Below, piece after piece: positions 43,176 through 51,803 of a stretch of 64,000 bases of DNA. The notes under the pieces were generated by a model that did no database searches, was not told where the DNA came from, and saw only the letters and a list, made by a program, of their open reading frames with translations. This stretch comes from Paraburkholderia sp. BL25I1N1 (GTDB lineage: Bacteria > Pseudomonadota > Gammaproteobacteria > Burkholderiales > Burkholderiaceae): contig NZ_PVZB01000033.1 in assembly GCF_003002025.1 (NCBI RefSeq), positions 1-64,000 of the forward strand, in the 5' to 3' direction. The translations under genes were made by a program, and so were the position numbers. Each line of letters starts with the position of its first letter. Within the stretch, counting starts at the first letter, position 1.

Positions 43176-43388
43176 TTATCTCCGGTTTTGGACCGCAACG
43201 GAATGTCGGGCCACGTCTTAATAATAGGTCTTATAGACCGTAATACAAGGAATATTCAGATTGATATTGTTAACTGATATTTATGGGTAATTGATATTAT
43301 TGATTGAATTATTCTTGATATACAGGTCTTTTAGACCTAATATATATACGTGGCCCGACACTCCGTTGTGGTCCGAAACCGGAGATAA
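43176..43388. promoter_or_regulatory. divergent ardB/parB promoter flanked by a 41-bp inverted repeat
   Basis: Arms 43176-43216 and 43348-43388 are inverted copies (38 of 41 match) and each ends with the ribosome-binding site of the gene next to it. The AT-rich middle (43217-43347) holds two palindromes, AGGTCT-TAT-AGACCG (43226-43240) and AGGTCT-TTT-AGACCT (43324-43338), and four TGATAT boxes. The design suggests coordinated, symmetrical control by one repressor. Confidence 0.8.
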
Positions 43389-43404
43389 GCCGCGACTGTA
43401 TCTG

Positions 43405-45382
43405 TTGAAAACAGAATTGCCGAAAGTGGACTCGAAACGGATTTCGGCAATGAAACGAAAATCGAATATGTGCCTTATGGGCTGCTTTGCAGGTCACCGT
43501 CGAACGTGCGCAGGAAAGCCCCGGCCGGAATTGAAGAACTGGCGATCACAATTGAAGCCAGGGGCCTGCTGCAGAACCTGGTCGTGCACGCAATAAAGGG
43601 CTCGCGCGCGAAGAAGCCGGAACCTGGCGTATGCGCCGGTCAGCGGCGTCTGGCTGCGCTCGACCTGCTATTCGCGCAGGGCAAGATTGCACCAGACCAT
43701 CCCGTGCCGGTGAAGGTAGTCAGCGAGGCCGAAGCGGTTGCCGCGTCACTGCTGGAAAACCAGCATGAAACGATGCATCCGGCGGACCAGTGCGAGGCGT
43801 TCCGGATGCTGGCCGGGGAAGGCCGGAGCGTCGAAACCGTCGCGCTTTTCAGGAGTTCACAGCTGATGGTATGTCGGCGTCTGAAACTAGCGAACGTCTC
43901 ACCGAAGCTGCTCGACCTGTTCCGCAACGACAAAATGAATATCGAGCAGGTGACAGCGCTGGCGCTGGCCGACGATCACGATTTGCAGGAGCGCGTGTGG
44001 TTGGAGGCGAGCGAGGCATGGCAACGCGAACCGCGGGAATTGCGTGCTGCGATCACCGGCACGGGGATTGACGCGAGCCGCAGCCACCTCGCCCGATTTG
44101 TCGGGCTGGACGCTTATGCGGCCGCAGGCGGTTACATAAGACGGGACCTTTTCAGTGATGCGGAGAACGCCGGGTATATTGCCGACCCGGACCTGCTGCA
44201 CCGGCTGGCCGCCGAACGGCTGGTCGCTGCGTCGCAGGAAATCGCAGCGGAAGGATGGGGTTGGCTCAGAACGCACACGACATGCGAACGAAGCGCGACT
44301 ATGGCGAAGTCATGGCGTATGGCCGCTTGCCCTCATTTTCGCGCGAGCTGACGGCTGACGAGCAGGCCGAGCTTGATGCGCTCATCGTGAAACGCGACGA
44401 GGCCGACGCAACGCTGAACGCCTCCGACGAGGGGAAGTGGTCGAGGATGACGCACGACGCGAGCAACTGGAACAGCAAGCGTATGCGCTGAGCGACCAGG
44501 TCGACGCGTTCGGGGAGCGGCTTGAGACCTGGGCGGACGACGACATGAAACTGGGCGGGGTGTTCATCACGATAGACCAGGACGGGGAGCTTAACATCGA
44601 GCGCGGACTGGTCAAGCGCGAGGATGTGGCGCGCGTCAGGATCCGAAGGAGGGCGCGAACGATGGCGAGGAAGACATGGCGGTTACCGTACCGCAGGCCA
44701 AAGAAAAGCCAGTGCACAGCGAAAAGCTGTGCCGCCGTCTGACGGCACACCGGACCGCTGCGGTGCAGGCTGAACTTTCCCGCCGCCCTGTCGTAGCACT
44801 GGCCGCGCTGATGAACCGGGTAATTCCCACCGTGTTCGACGAGCGTTATCACTTCGCTTATGCCGGGAGCGCCGTGAAGATCGACGCGCACGCATCGCGC
44901 GATGCGCTGGTGCGCGAGGCCGACGACATGGAATCGAGTGTGGCCTTTGAACAGATCGAAGCCGACCGGGCGAAATGGGTGAAACTGCTGCCGAAAAAAG
45001 TGGACGACCTGTTGCCCTGGCTGCTCAATCAGGAAACCGACGTCATGGCGAGCCTGTTCGCATTTTGCGTGGCCGCGACGCTCGACGGTATCAGCGCGAC
45101 TGATAGTGCCCACCCGATCAGCGCGCTCGCCGACGTGATGCAGATTGATATGGCGTTCTAGTGGAAGCCAACGCAGCAAAGCTACCTGAATCACGTCTCC
45201 AAGCACGGATCATCGACGTGGTGACGGAAGCCGTTTCGTCGGAATCAGCGGCAGAACTGCAAGGCATGAAGAAGGGCGATGCCGCTGCGGCTGCCGGGCT
45301 CCGGATGGCAGAAAGCGGCTGGTTGCCGGAAGTGCTGAGGAAACGTGCAATGAGCGAAACGAAGCGCGGAAAAACACGCTAA
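43405..45382 (+). pseudogene. parB: plasmid-type ParB partition protein, broken by five frameshifts and a nonsense codon
   Basis: One ~650-residue protein can be read across six frames. KTELPKVDSKRISAM begins in frame A. EYVPYGLLCRSPSNVRRKAP, VCAGQRRLAALDLLFAQGKI and AASLLENQHETMHPADQCEA (the ParB nuclease/HTH region) run to ~44285. VMAYGRLPSFSRELTADEQA continues to ~44430. QLEQQAYALSDQVDAFGERL continues to ~44640. EKLCRRLTAHRTAAVQAELS continues to 45158, then TAG at 45159 where a Tyr-Trp pair is expected. YLNHVSK follows, and RIIDVVTEAVSSESAAELQG closes the gene in the last frame. No normal start codon is evident after the leader. The protein cannot be made intact, although every domain is still recognisable. 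Confidence 0.85.
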
Positions 45383-45424
45383 CGTCACACAAAGCCCGGG
45401 CCAGGTGGTCCGGGCGACACCTGC

Positions 45425-45452
45425 CGGGCCGCCAGTCGCGCGGCCCGTTTTT
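45425..45452 (+). terminator. rho-independent terminator after parB
   Basis: CGGGCCG-N9-CGGCCCG stem (45425-45447) followed by TTTTT. It would end rightward transcription from parB. Confidence 0.75.
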
Positions 45453-45641
45453 CGTAGTGCGGATCTGAAGCTCCGTCGTCCGGCAAGCCCGTTTTCACGC
45501 GTCCAATCCGCTCCCGCATGTTGCGCGCGCCGTCGCATTCCGACGAGGAGCGCGAGTCGGCAGGTACCTCGCCGCGCCGCAGATCGTTGACAACGCCGAC
45601 CCGGAGCAAAGCACAGGGGCGATCCGGTTCGATACAACCCG

Positions 45642-46127
45642 TTACGCGGGCGCCTTCTCCGCCGTAGCCGCTTCAGCCGCTACCCCGGCGCTGGCTTGTG
45701 TCTCCGGTTTCTTGTCATTTTCCCGCTCGGCGATGAATGCGTCGCCCCGCTTCTTCAGCGTGCGCTGCAAGTCACCGTCCGTCCTGAACTGATCGAGCGT
45801 CCACAGCAACGCGCCGGTCAGCGTGCCGCGATCCACCGGAAAATCGACCATCGGGACGATGCCGCCGAGTTCGATCAGTTCGCGCGTGTGGGCCCTGCGC
45901 TGGTTTTCGCGTCGCTCACTCAACATGCGGGCGGCTTCCGCCTTCATCGAGTCTGCCTTCTGGTTGATCTTTTCAAGCCGGACCAGCTTGTCCAGCTGGC
46001 GGGACTCCTGCGCGGTGGGAGCCGGGATCGTCGCGAGTTCGACCAGCAGGGTCTGCGTGGCCGTAGGGGACTTCAAACCCTGGATGTACTGAATGTGTTC
46101 CGTGAGCCATTCGTTCTTTGCCATCAT
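45642..46127 (-). CDS. traD: TraD/MobC-like relaxosome accessory protein
   Basis: 161 residues from ATG 46127 (a second ATG at 46124), with CAGGAGAAAG upstream. Helical, basic N terminus (EWLTEHIQYIQGLKSPTATQ, ADSMKAEAARMLSERRENQR) and the family motif RELIELGGIVPMVDFPVDRG followed by TLTGALLWTLDQF. This matches the small TraD/MobC proteins that lie divergent to Ti-type TraA relaxases. It probably binds oriT and helps nick site recognition. Confidence 0.8.
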   Translation of the reverse strand: MMAKNEWLTEHIQYIQGLKSPTATQTLLVELATIPAPTAQESRQLDKLVRLEKINQKADSMKAEAARMLSERRENQRRAHTRELIELGGIVPMVDFPVDRGTLTGALLWTLDQFRTDGDLQRTLKKRGDAFIAERENDKKPETQASAGVAAEAATAEKAPA

Positions 46128-46342
46128 CTTTCTCCTGAAGCAGATTGACGTTGCATCGAGCGGCAGCACAGGCCGGGCATCGGCCCTGCCTGTGGCACCA
46201 TTCCGGATCATGAAAAAATGCAAAAGCGGCCAGCAGGGAAGGGGACGCCGCAGGACCTGGTGAGCAGGGCGGGTCAAAGCGCGCTTCCGCGTTTCCATGC
46301 TAGCATGGAAACAGCTTATGGTAAGACGAAAGCACACCGCCC
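46128..46342. promoter_or_regulatory. candidate oriT / divergent tra promoter region
   Basis: The gap between traD and the relaxase gene contains a 22-bp perfect palindrome at 46291-46312 (11-base arms TTTCCATGCTA-type) and a smaller CTTA-TGG-TAAG inverted repeat at 46315-46325. MobQ relaxases usually act on an oriT just upstream of their own gene. Position and symmetry support the call; the nick site is not identified. Confidence 0.5.
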
Positions 46343-49195
46343 ATGCCAACGTACCATCTGAGCGTCAAATCAGGCAGGAAAGCCGCCGCTGGCGAGCACG
46401 CGAAGTACATTGCGCGGGAGGATCACTACGCCTACATTTCCCGCGGCGGGAAGTTCGAGGAGCGTGGCGACCTGAAGATGACCGAGAGCGGCAACATGCC
46501 GGCATGGGCCGCGCATGACGCGAGCCTCTTCTGGCAGGCCGCGGACACCCATGAACGGGTAAATGGCCGGCCGTACACCGAAATCGAGGTATCGATTCCG
46601 CGCGAACTGGACGACGAACAGCGCGTCGCGCTGGTGCGTGAATTCGTTGAACACACGCTCGGCGAGCGGCACGCATACACCTGGGCGATCCACAACCCGG
46701 CCGCCAGCGATGGGCTGGAACAGCCGCACGCGCACATCATGTTCACGGAGCGGGTGAACGACGGCATCGCGCGCGATCCGGAGCACTATTTCAGGCGCTG
46801 GAACGCGGCGGACCCGGAAAAGGGCGGTGCCGGCAAGGACCGCTATCTGAGCAGCCGGCAGTTTGTTCGCGACGTGCGCGAAGAGTGGGCCGTCACCGCC
46901 AATCACTTCATGGCGCGGGCAGGCATCGAGGCCCGCATTGACCACCGCAGTTACCGGACGCTGGGGATCGAGCTGGAACCGTCCGTCAAGGTGGGCGTGG
47001 CGCGCTATGCGGGTGAGCGTGGCGTGATGGCCAGCGTGCTGGAAGAGAACCGCCAGCGCGCCTACCGCAACGGTCAGCGACTGCTGATCAATCCGGCGAT
47101 CGGCGTCGCCGCGCTGACGATCCATCAATCCACCTTCTCACGGCGCGACGTCGAGCAGTTCGTGTTCCGCAACACTGACGGTGCGGAACAGTTCCGGCAG
47201 GTGTATGCCCGGCTGATGAATTCGAAGGAGCTGCTCGCGCTCAGCGATTCCGGTCGTCACGGCGAATGGTTCACGTCGGCGGAGCTGCGCGCGATTGAGG
47301 TGCGGCTGGTCGAACGCGCACGCGCGATGAGTCGTACCAGCGACGGGATAGCGGGTGATGCCACCGTGCGTGAAATGCTACGCGGAACCCGGCAGTTCAA
47401 TGCGGGGCAGGACGCGGCTTTTGTGGCGCTCGCCGGGCGTGCCCAGCTCGTGGTGGTAAATGGTGCGGCCGGTACCGGCAAGAGCTATGTGCTTGCCGCA
47501 GCGCGCGAAGCGTTTGAGGTGGACGGGCTGCGCGTGTTGGGTGCGGCGCTGCAGGGCAAGACGGCCGATGACATGCAGCGCGACGCCGGCATCACGAGCC
47601 GGACGCTGCACAGCCTGCTGTCGGGCATCGAACGCGGCACGGTCACGCTCGACCCGAAGACGGTTCTGGTGATCGACGAAGCCGGCATGGTCGGCTCACG
47701 GCAGATGGAAAAACTGCTCAGGCACGCGCAGGCGGGCGGCACACGGGTGCGCCTGGTGGGCGATGCGTGGCAGCTGCATGCGGTTGACGCAGGCGACGCT
47801 TTTCGGGCGGTGTCGCGCGAAGCGGCGGCCGCCAGCCAGCTCGAAAGTCTGACCGGGATCATGCGACAGAAGGAGGCCTGGCAGCGCGTGGCAACCTCCG
47901 CGCTGGCCCGGCATGACGTGCAATCGGCGGTGTCCGCGTATGCGGAGCACGGTGGCGTGCAGCTGTATCCAACCGTCGCCGACGCGCGCGAGCAGCTGAT
48001 TGCGCAATGGCAGGACGATCGCCGGAGAGCCCCCGGCCTGTCCCAGCTACTGGTCACACACACCAACGACGAGCGTTGTGCGTTAAATGCACGCGTGCGC
48101 GAATTGCGGCGGATCGCCGGCGAGCTCGGTGACGAACGGACCGTGCGGACCGGTGAGCGGCATATTGCGATCGCCGCTGGTGAACGGATCATGTTCCTGC
48201 AGAACGAGTACGTGATGCTGGTGAAAAACGGCACACTGGCGACTGTCGAACGGATCGACGCCGCGGCTGGCACGACAGCTGACACAGCAACCGACACGAA
48301 AGCGGCCGGCGCCGTCCTGCATGTGCGGCTCGATGATGGCCGGCAACTCGCGGTCGATACGGCGCAGTACGGTCATTTCGACTACGGCTACGCACTCACA
48401 GTCCACAAGAGCCAGGGGGTGACGGTCGATCGCGCGTACGTGCTGGCCACGAAGGGCATGCACGCCGAGCTGGCCTACGTCGCGATGACGCGGCACAGGG
48501 AAAAGCTGGTTGTGGCGGCCGGGCGGGACGCGTTCGTGGATGGCGACGCGCTGATGCGTAGTCTTGCGCGCGCCGACGATAAATCGTTCAGCGCACAGCA
48601 TGAGCTGCGACCGGAGCGTGACCGCCAGCCGGAGCTGGGCTACCGGCACACGCTGAATCAGCGACGCGTCGAGTTCTCGAACGCACCGCGGCCACAACGC
48701 CCGGACAAGACCCTCAATCGTACGGTCGGGCAGTATGCCGACGCCCTCTCTGCGGCGGCGGCCGCAACCCGGGCGAGCAGGCCGGTACCGGCGAAAGATC
48801 GCGCGGCGCTGAAGCGGGCGGGCGCGGAACTGGACAGGGCCGATTCCGCGATGCGTCGCGAGATTCGCCACGTGGTGGAACGGGATGATCGCGCGTGGCG
48901 CGCTCTCGTTGAGCTCAGCGGCGCCGCGCGGGCAGCAGCGCTCGTCAACGAGGTGAGAGCTGCGCGGGCACAGCGCTCAGGAATCAATGATGAGGCCGCC
49001 GGGCTCTCGCAACCGACGCCCGGAAGCGGAGCATCCCGACGTTTTGCCGGCATGACACCCGAGGAGCGGCAGGACCGGCGCAATGAGTTCAAAGCGCAGC
49101 TCCGCGAGGCGGCGGGTCAGATGGTCGAGCCAAGCAGTTCATTGCGTGAAAGGTCAGAATCGCGCGGTCGAGGCGGCCCGGAAATCGGTGAATGA
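46343..49195 (+). CDS. traA: Ti-type TraA relaxase-helicase (MobQ family)
   Basis: 950 residues. N-terminal MobA/MobL relaxase: MPTYHLSVKSGRKAAAGEHA with the motif I Tyr region YIAREDHYAY, then the metal-binding 3-His motif QPHAHIMFTERV. The helicase part has Walker A NGAAGTGKSYVLAAA (~373), VLVIDEAGMVGSRQM, and GYALTVHKSQGVTVDRAYVL. The C-terminal ~200 residues are Arg/Ala-rich and disordered. It nicks one strand at oriT, leads it into the recipient and unwinds DNA. It is intact, unlike parB and the integrase, but no type IV secretion genes are in the window, so transfer would need help from another element. Confidence 0.93.
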   Translation: MPTYHLSVKSGRKAAAGEHAKYIAREDHYAYISRGGKFEERGDLKMTESGNMPAWAAHDASLFWQAADTHERVNGRPYTEIEVSIPRELDDEQRVALVREFVEHTLGERHAYTWAIHNPAASDGLEQPHAHIMFTERVNDGIARDPEHYFRRWNAADPEKGGAGKDRYLSSRQFVRDVREEWAVTANHFMARAGIEARIDHRSYRTLGIELEPSVKVGVARYAGERGVMASVLEENRQRAYRNGQRLLINPAIGVAALTIHQSTFSRRDVEQFVFRNTDGAEQFRQVYARLMNSKELLALSDSGRHGEWFTSAELRAIEVRLVERARAMSRTSDGIAGDATVREMLRGTRQFNAGQDAAFVALAGRAQLVVVNGAAGTGKSYVLAAAREAFEVDGLRVLGAALQGKTADDMQRDAGITSRTLHSLLSGIERGTVTLDPKTVLVIDEAGMVGSRQMEKLLRHAQAGGTRVRLVGDAWQLHAVDAGDAFRAVSREAAAASQLESLTGIMRQKEAWQRVATSALARHDVQSAVSAYAEHGGVQLYPTVADAREQLIAQWQDDRRRAPGLSQLLVTHTNDERCALNARVRELRRIAGELGDERTVRTGERHIAIAAGERIMFLQNEYVMLVKNGTLATVERIDAAAGTTADTATDTKAAGAVLHVRLDDGRQLAVDTAQYGHFDYGYALTVHKSQGVTVDRAYVLATKGMHAELAYVAMTRHREKLVVAAGRDAFVDGDALMRSLARADDKSFSAQHELRPERDRQPELGYRHTLNQRRVEFSNAPRPQRPDKTLNRTVGQYADALSAAAAATRASRPVPAKDRAALKRAGAELDRADSAMRREIRHVVERDDRAWRALVELSGAARAAALVNEVRAARAQRSGINDEAAGLSQPTPGSGASRRFAGMTPEERQDRRNEFKAQLREAAGQMVEPSSSLRERSESRGRGGPEIGE

Positions 49196-49435
49196 CTTCG
49201 ATTATTGGAATTACAAAGTAAAACTGAAGCGCGGGATGATTTGCGGGAAATCCGGATTAATTGAACTGCTGCGGACCGGTTGGCACATTCAGGAGCACGG
49301 CTTTTTTACAACTTTTTGCGGATACACTCCGATTCCAATACCTGGACGCATAAGCCGGTGGCGTGACCACCGAAGTGAACCGCCAAACAGCTTCGCTATA
49401 ATCAGACAACCTTTTCACACCTCCATTCCCAATAG

Positions 49436-49894
49436 ATGTCCGTCAAACGAAGCCGCTCCCGGGCCAGCCAGCCACGCCGGCCGCTGACAAAGGCGCTGTT
49501 ACTACCGATGGATCGTGCGTCTGCTAGCGAACAGTCCCTGAGGCTGCATCTGGCGCTGGTCGCATGTCGTGAGTGCCAGGCCAATAGTCACCTGATCAAC
49601 GAACTGATGCGCGCCGTCTATCTTGCTTATTTTTTGCAACGCGCGGGCTACGGAAAGCATCCAGCCGAGCACTTCAAGGTCGCCGAGTGCGCTGTGGAGG
49701 TGACGCTGGCGCATGCACATGAGACGGGCGAATGGCGTCTGACGCCGGACGTCATCGGTGACTTTGAAGAACTGATAGCGTTGTATGACGCGCAACTTGC
49801 CCGCGCACCACTGCATGCGGTACGTCACGCCGAAGGGCTGCTCAGGGATTTTCTCGCGGGAACGGAAAGCTCGCCTATCGTCGTCGAGGAGTAA
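49436..49894 (+). CDS. small island-associated protein (Fis-like annotation in relatives)
   Basis: 152 residues from ATG 49436. Basic start (MSVKRSRSRASQPRRPLTKA), then helical core LRLHLALVACRECQANSHLI, LINELMRAVYLAYFLQRAGY, FKVAECAVEVTLAHAHETGE and LIALYDAQLARAPLHAV. In my recollection, short proteins of this shape recur in Burkholderia islands and are often annotated Fis-family; the evidence for that is thin. It is the last gene before the IS region. Function unknown. Confidence 0.65.
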   Translation: MSVKRSRSRASQPRRPLTKALLLPMDRASASEQSLRLHLALVACRECQANSHLINELMRAVYLAYFLQRAGYGKHPAEHFKVAECAVEVTLAHAHETGEWRLTPDVIGDFEELIALYDAQLARAPLHAVRHAEGLLRDFLAGTESSPIVVEE

Positions 49895-50470
49895 CTCTCG
49901 CGCCGCTGCACCGGCTTGTGGATGTATGAGTTCAGGCTACGACATCCCTGGGTGTGAATAGTGATCGTTAGCAGCGCGAGGCCACCGCTCACCACGTTCA
50001 GATGCGCACAAGGCGGAGCGCTAACGTCGTTGAACACTTGAGCATCGGTGTTATATATTAGGAATGCTTAAAAGGTTGATCATTTGATTTGTGTCAACCT
50101 CGCTATTAATGCAAGAAAACTTATCTTAATAGCGACACGCACGCACGTTTTTTTTCGTGAAACTGGTCGTCGCTCACACAAGTAAAGTTGGTTCCAAATT
50201 TCAACTAAAGCTGCCAGTTTTTAGCAAAACCGCACACGGACCATGAGCCGGGTACCAGCTATTGTTAGATCACGCGTAGTGGTATCTGGCAGCGTAGCTG
50301 AATGACATCTGGTGCATCCGGCAACTGCCGGATTGCCTGTACTAAAGCATGGCTCCGGTCATGATCAGCCGCACATTTTGGTGACCGTTGCTTCCCGCTG
50401 GAAAGAATTTTTCATATGGCGTGACCGGGCCGGGGCCACCGCGCGCATTGTGATATCCCCATGCGGAGGT
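49895..50470. other. AT-rich intergenic stretch; right border of the element probably lies here
   Basis: About 575 bases. The run 50040-50220 is clearly AT-richer than its neighbours. A hairpin at 50318-50335 (ATCCGGCAACTGCCGGAT) lies just before the IS110 remnant. No gene is supported. No attachment-site repeat matching the integrase end was found by eye. Confidence 0.4.
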
Positions 50471-51090
50471 CACCATGTCACAGGAACTCCCGACGCTGGA
50501 ATCCGCTAGCCGCGTTCGTCGACGTTGGCAGCGAACACATGCATGTTTCAGTGGGCGGCAACAAGCCGGAAGTGTTCGGTACCGTGACGTCCCAGCTGCA
50601 CGCGTTGCGCGACACTGGCGGATCGCGCAGGGCGTGCGTTCGGTTGCGATGGAAGCGACCGGCGTTTACTGGTTGCCGTTGTACGGCGTACTTGAAAACG
50701 CCGGTCTCGAAGTGCGCGTGGTCAATGGCCAGCAGACACGCAACCTGCCGGGCAGGAAAACCGATATGGCCGACAGCCAGTGGGGCGCCACGCTGCACAT
50801 GTGTGGCCTGCTGCACGCCGGCTTCGTACCGCCGGCTGACCCTCGCCGGTTGCAGGACTACCTGCGTCTGCGAGCCGATCATGTCGCGGTCGCAGCCAGC
50901 TGTGTGCAACTGATGCAAAAGGCGCTCGAGCGCATGAATATCAAACTGCATGACGTCATATCCTCACTGGCCGGCGTCAGTGGCATCGCGGTGGTACGTG
51001 CGATCATCGCTGGCGAGCGCTCCCCCGAGGGACTGGTAGCACTTTGCGCCGTGCAGATCCGGCGAAAAAAAGTATCGCACTCAGGTCGTC
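50471..51090 (+). pseudogene. truncated, frameshifted IS110-family transposase
   Basis: The N-terminal piece FVDVGSEHMHVSVGGNKPEV followed by FGTVTSQLHAL is in one frame, and GVRSVAMEATGVYWLPLYGV, then RTRNLPGRKTDMADSQW-like sequence and VISSLAGVSGIAVVRAIIAG are in another. These are the DEDD-type and HhH regions of IS110 transposases. The tail ends abruptly after LCAVQIRRKK. Two frameshifts near 50510-50620 and loss of the C-terminal serine domain. Confidence 0.85.
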
Positions 51091-51359
51091 CGCTGCGCTG
51101 ATCTGCTTTCGACCGTTCGCACGGTTGACGCCGTGGCGACCGTCAAGGTCGCGCGCATCGAGCGGGCGCGGCGCGATCAGGGTCGCCGGCATGGTCTGAA
51201 CGTGGATCGGTGGGGGCACATGTCATCGTAATGGTCGCATGCGCGGAAGAGCCTTTGACACTACACGTGTGATGTCAAAAAATCGAATGTAACGTCTCGA
51301 TAGGACGGCTTTTTGTCAATGAGCTCCAAGGAGCAACAGGTGACGAACCTCCGCCGGCG

Positions 51360-51700
51360 TGTCGTCCTGCTGTATTGGCCACCAGCAATACCAGCACCAC
51401 GCCGTAAACCACCACAGGCGGAAACGCTTCCTTGATGTTGGCGGCCAGGCCCTTGCCGGTCACGCGGCCCAGGCTGGCGCACATCGCCTGGACGGCCGCC
51501 ATTAACGGAAACGCGAACGGTATCGTCCACAGCATGCTCAGACCGAATTGCGCACCGGCCTGCGAATATGTGGCGATGCCGCCTGGATCGTCGTCGGCGA
51601 CGCCCGTGATGAGGCCGGGGCCGATGCGCGCGAGCGGGTGTTCCTTGAGTCGTGCGAGTAGCGCGCCCGGGCGTTTTTGCTGTGTTGCCTCGAGTTCCAC
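51360..51700 (-). pseudogene. 5' fragment of an NRAMP-family metal transporter
   Basis: From ATG 51700 the frame gives LKEHPLARIGPGLITGVADD, DPGGIATYSQAGAQFGLSML (the TM1 DPG motif) and FPLMAAVQAMCASLGRVTGK, then VVYGVVLVLLVANT. Native sequence stops at ~51365; the rest of the frame is unrelated. Only about 112 of ~430 residues remain, so metal transport is lost. The break lies at the edge of the IS110 debris. Confidence 0.8.
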
Positions 51701-51803
51701 GGCGCTCTCCTAAACATGCGCGTACCGCACGGCGTGTGAGGGCGGCCGCACAGGGCGCAAAACCTGCATCACCGGTTAGTGCCTGTGCAACGCCGAAGCC
51801 GCG

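Noticed and set aside
43405..45382. Set of small independent genes in the parB region
   Set aside because: The consecutive frames join into one ParB-like protein with domains in the right order.
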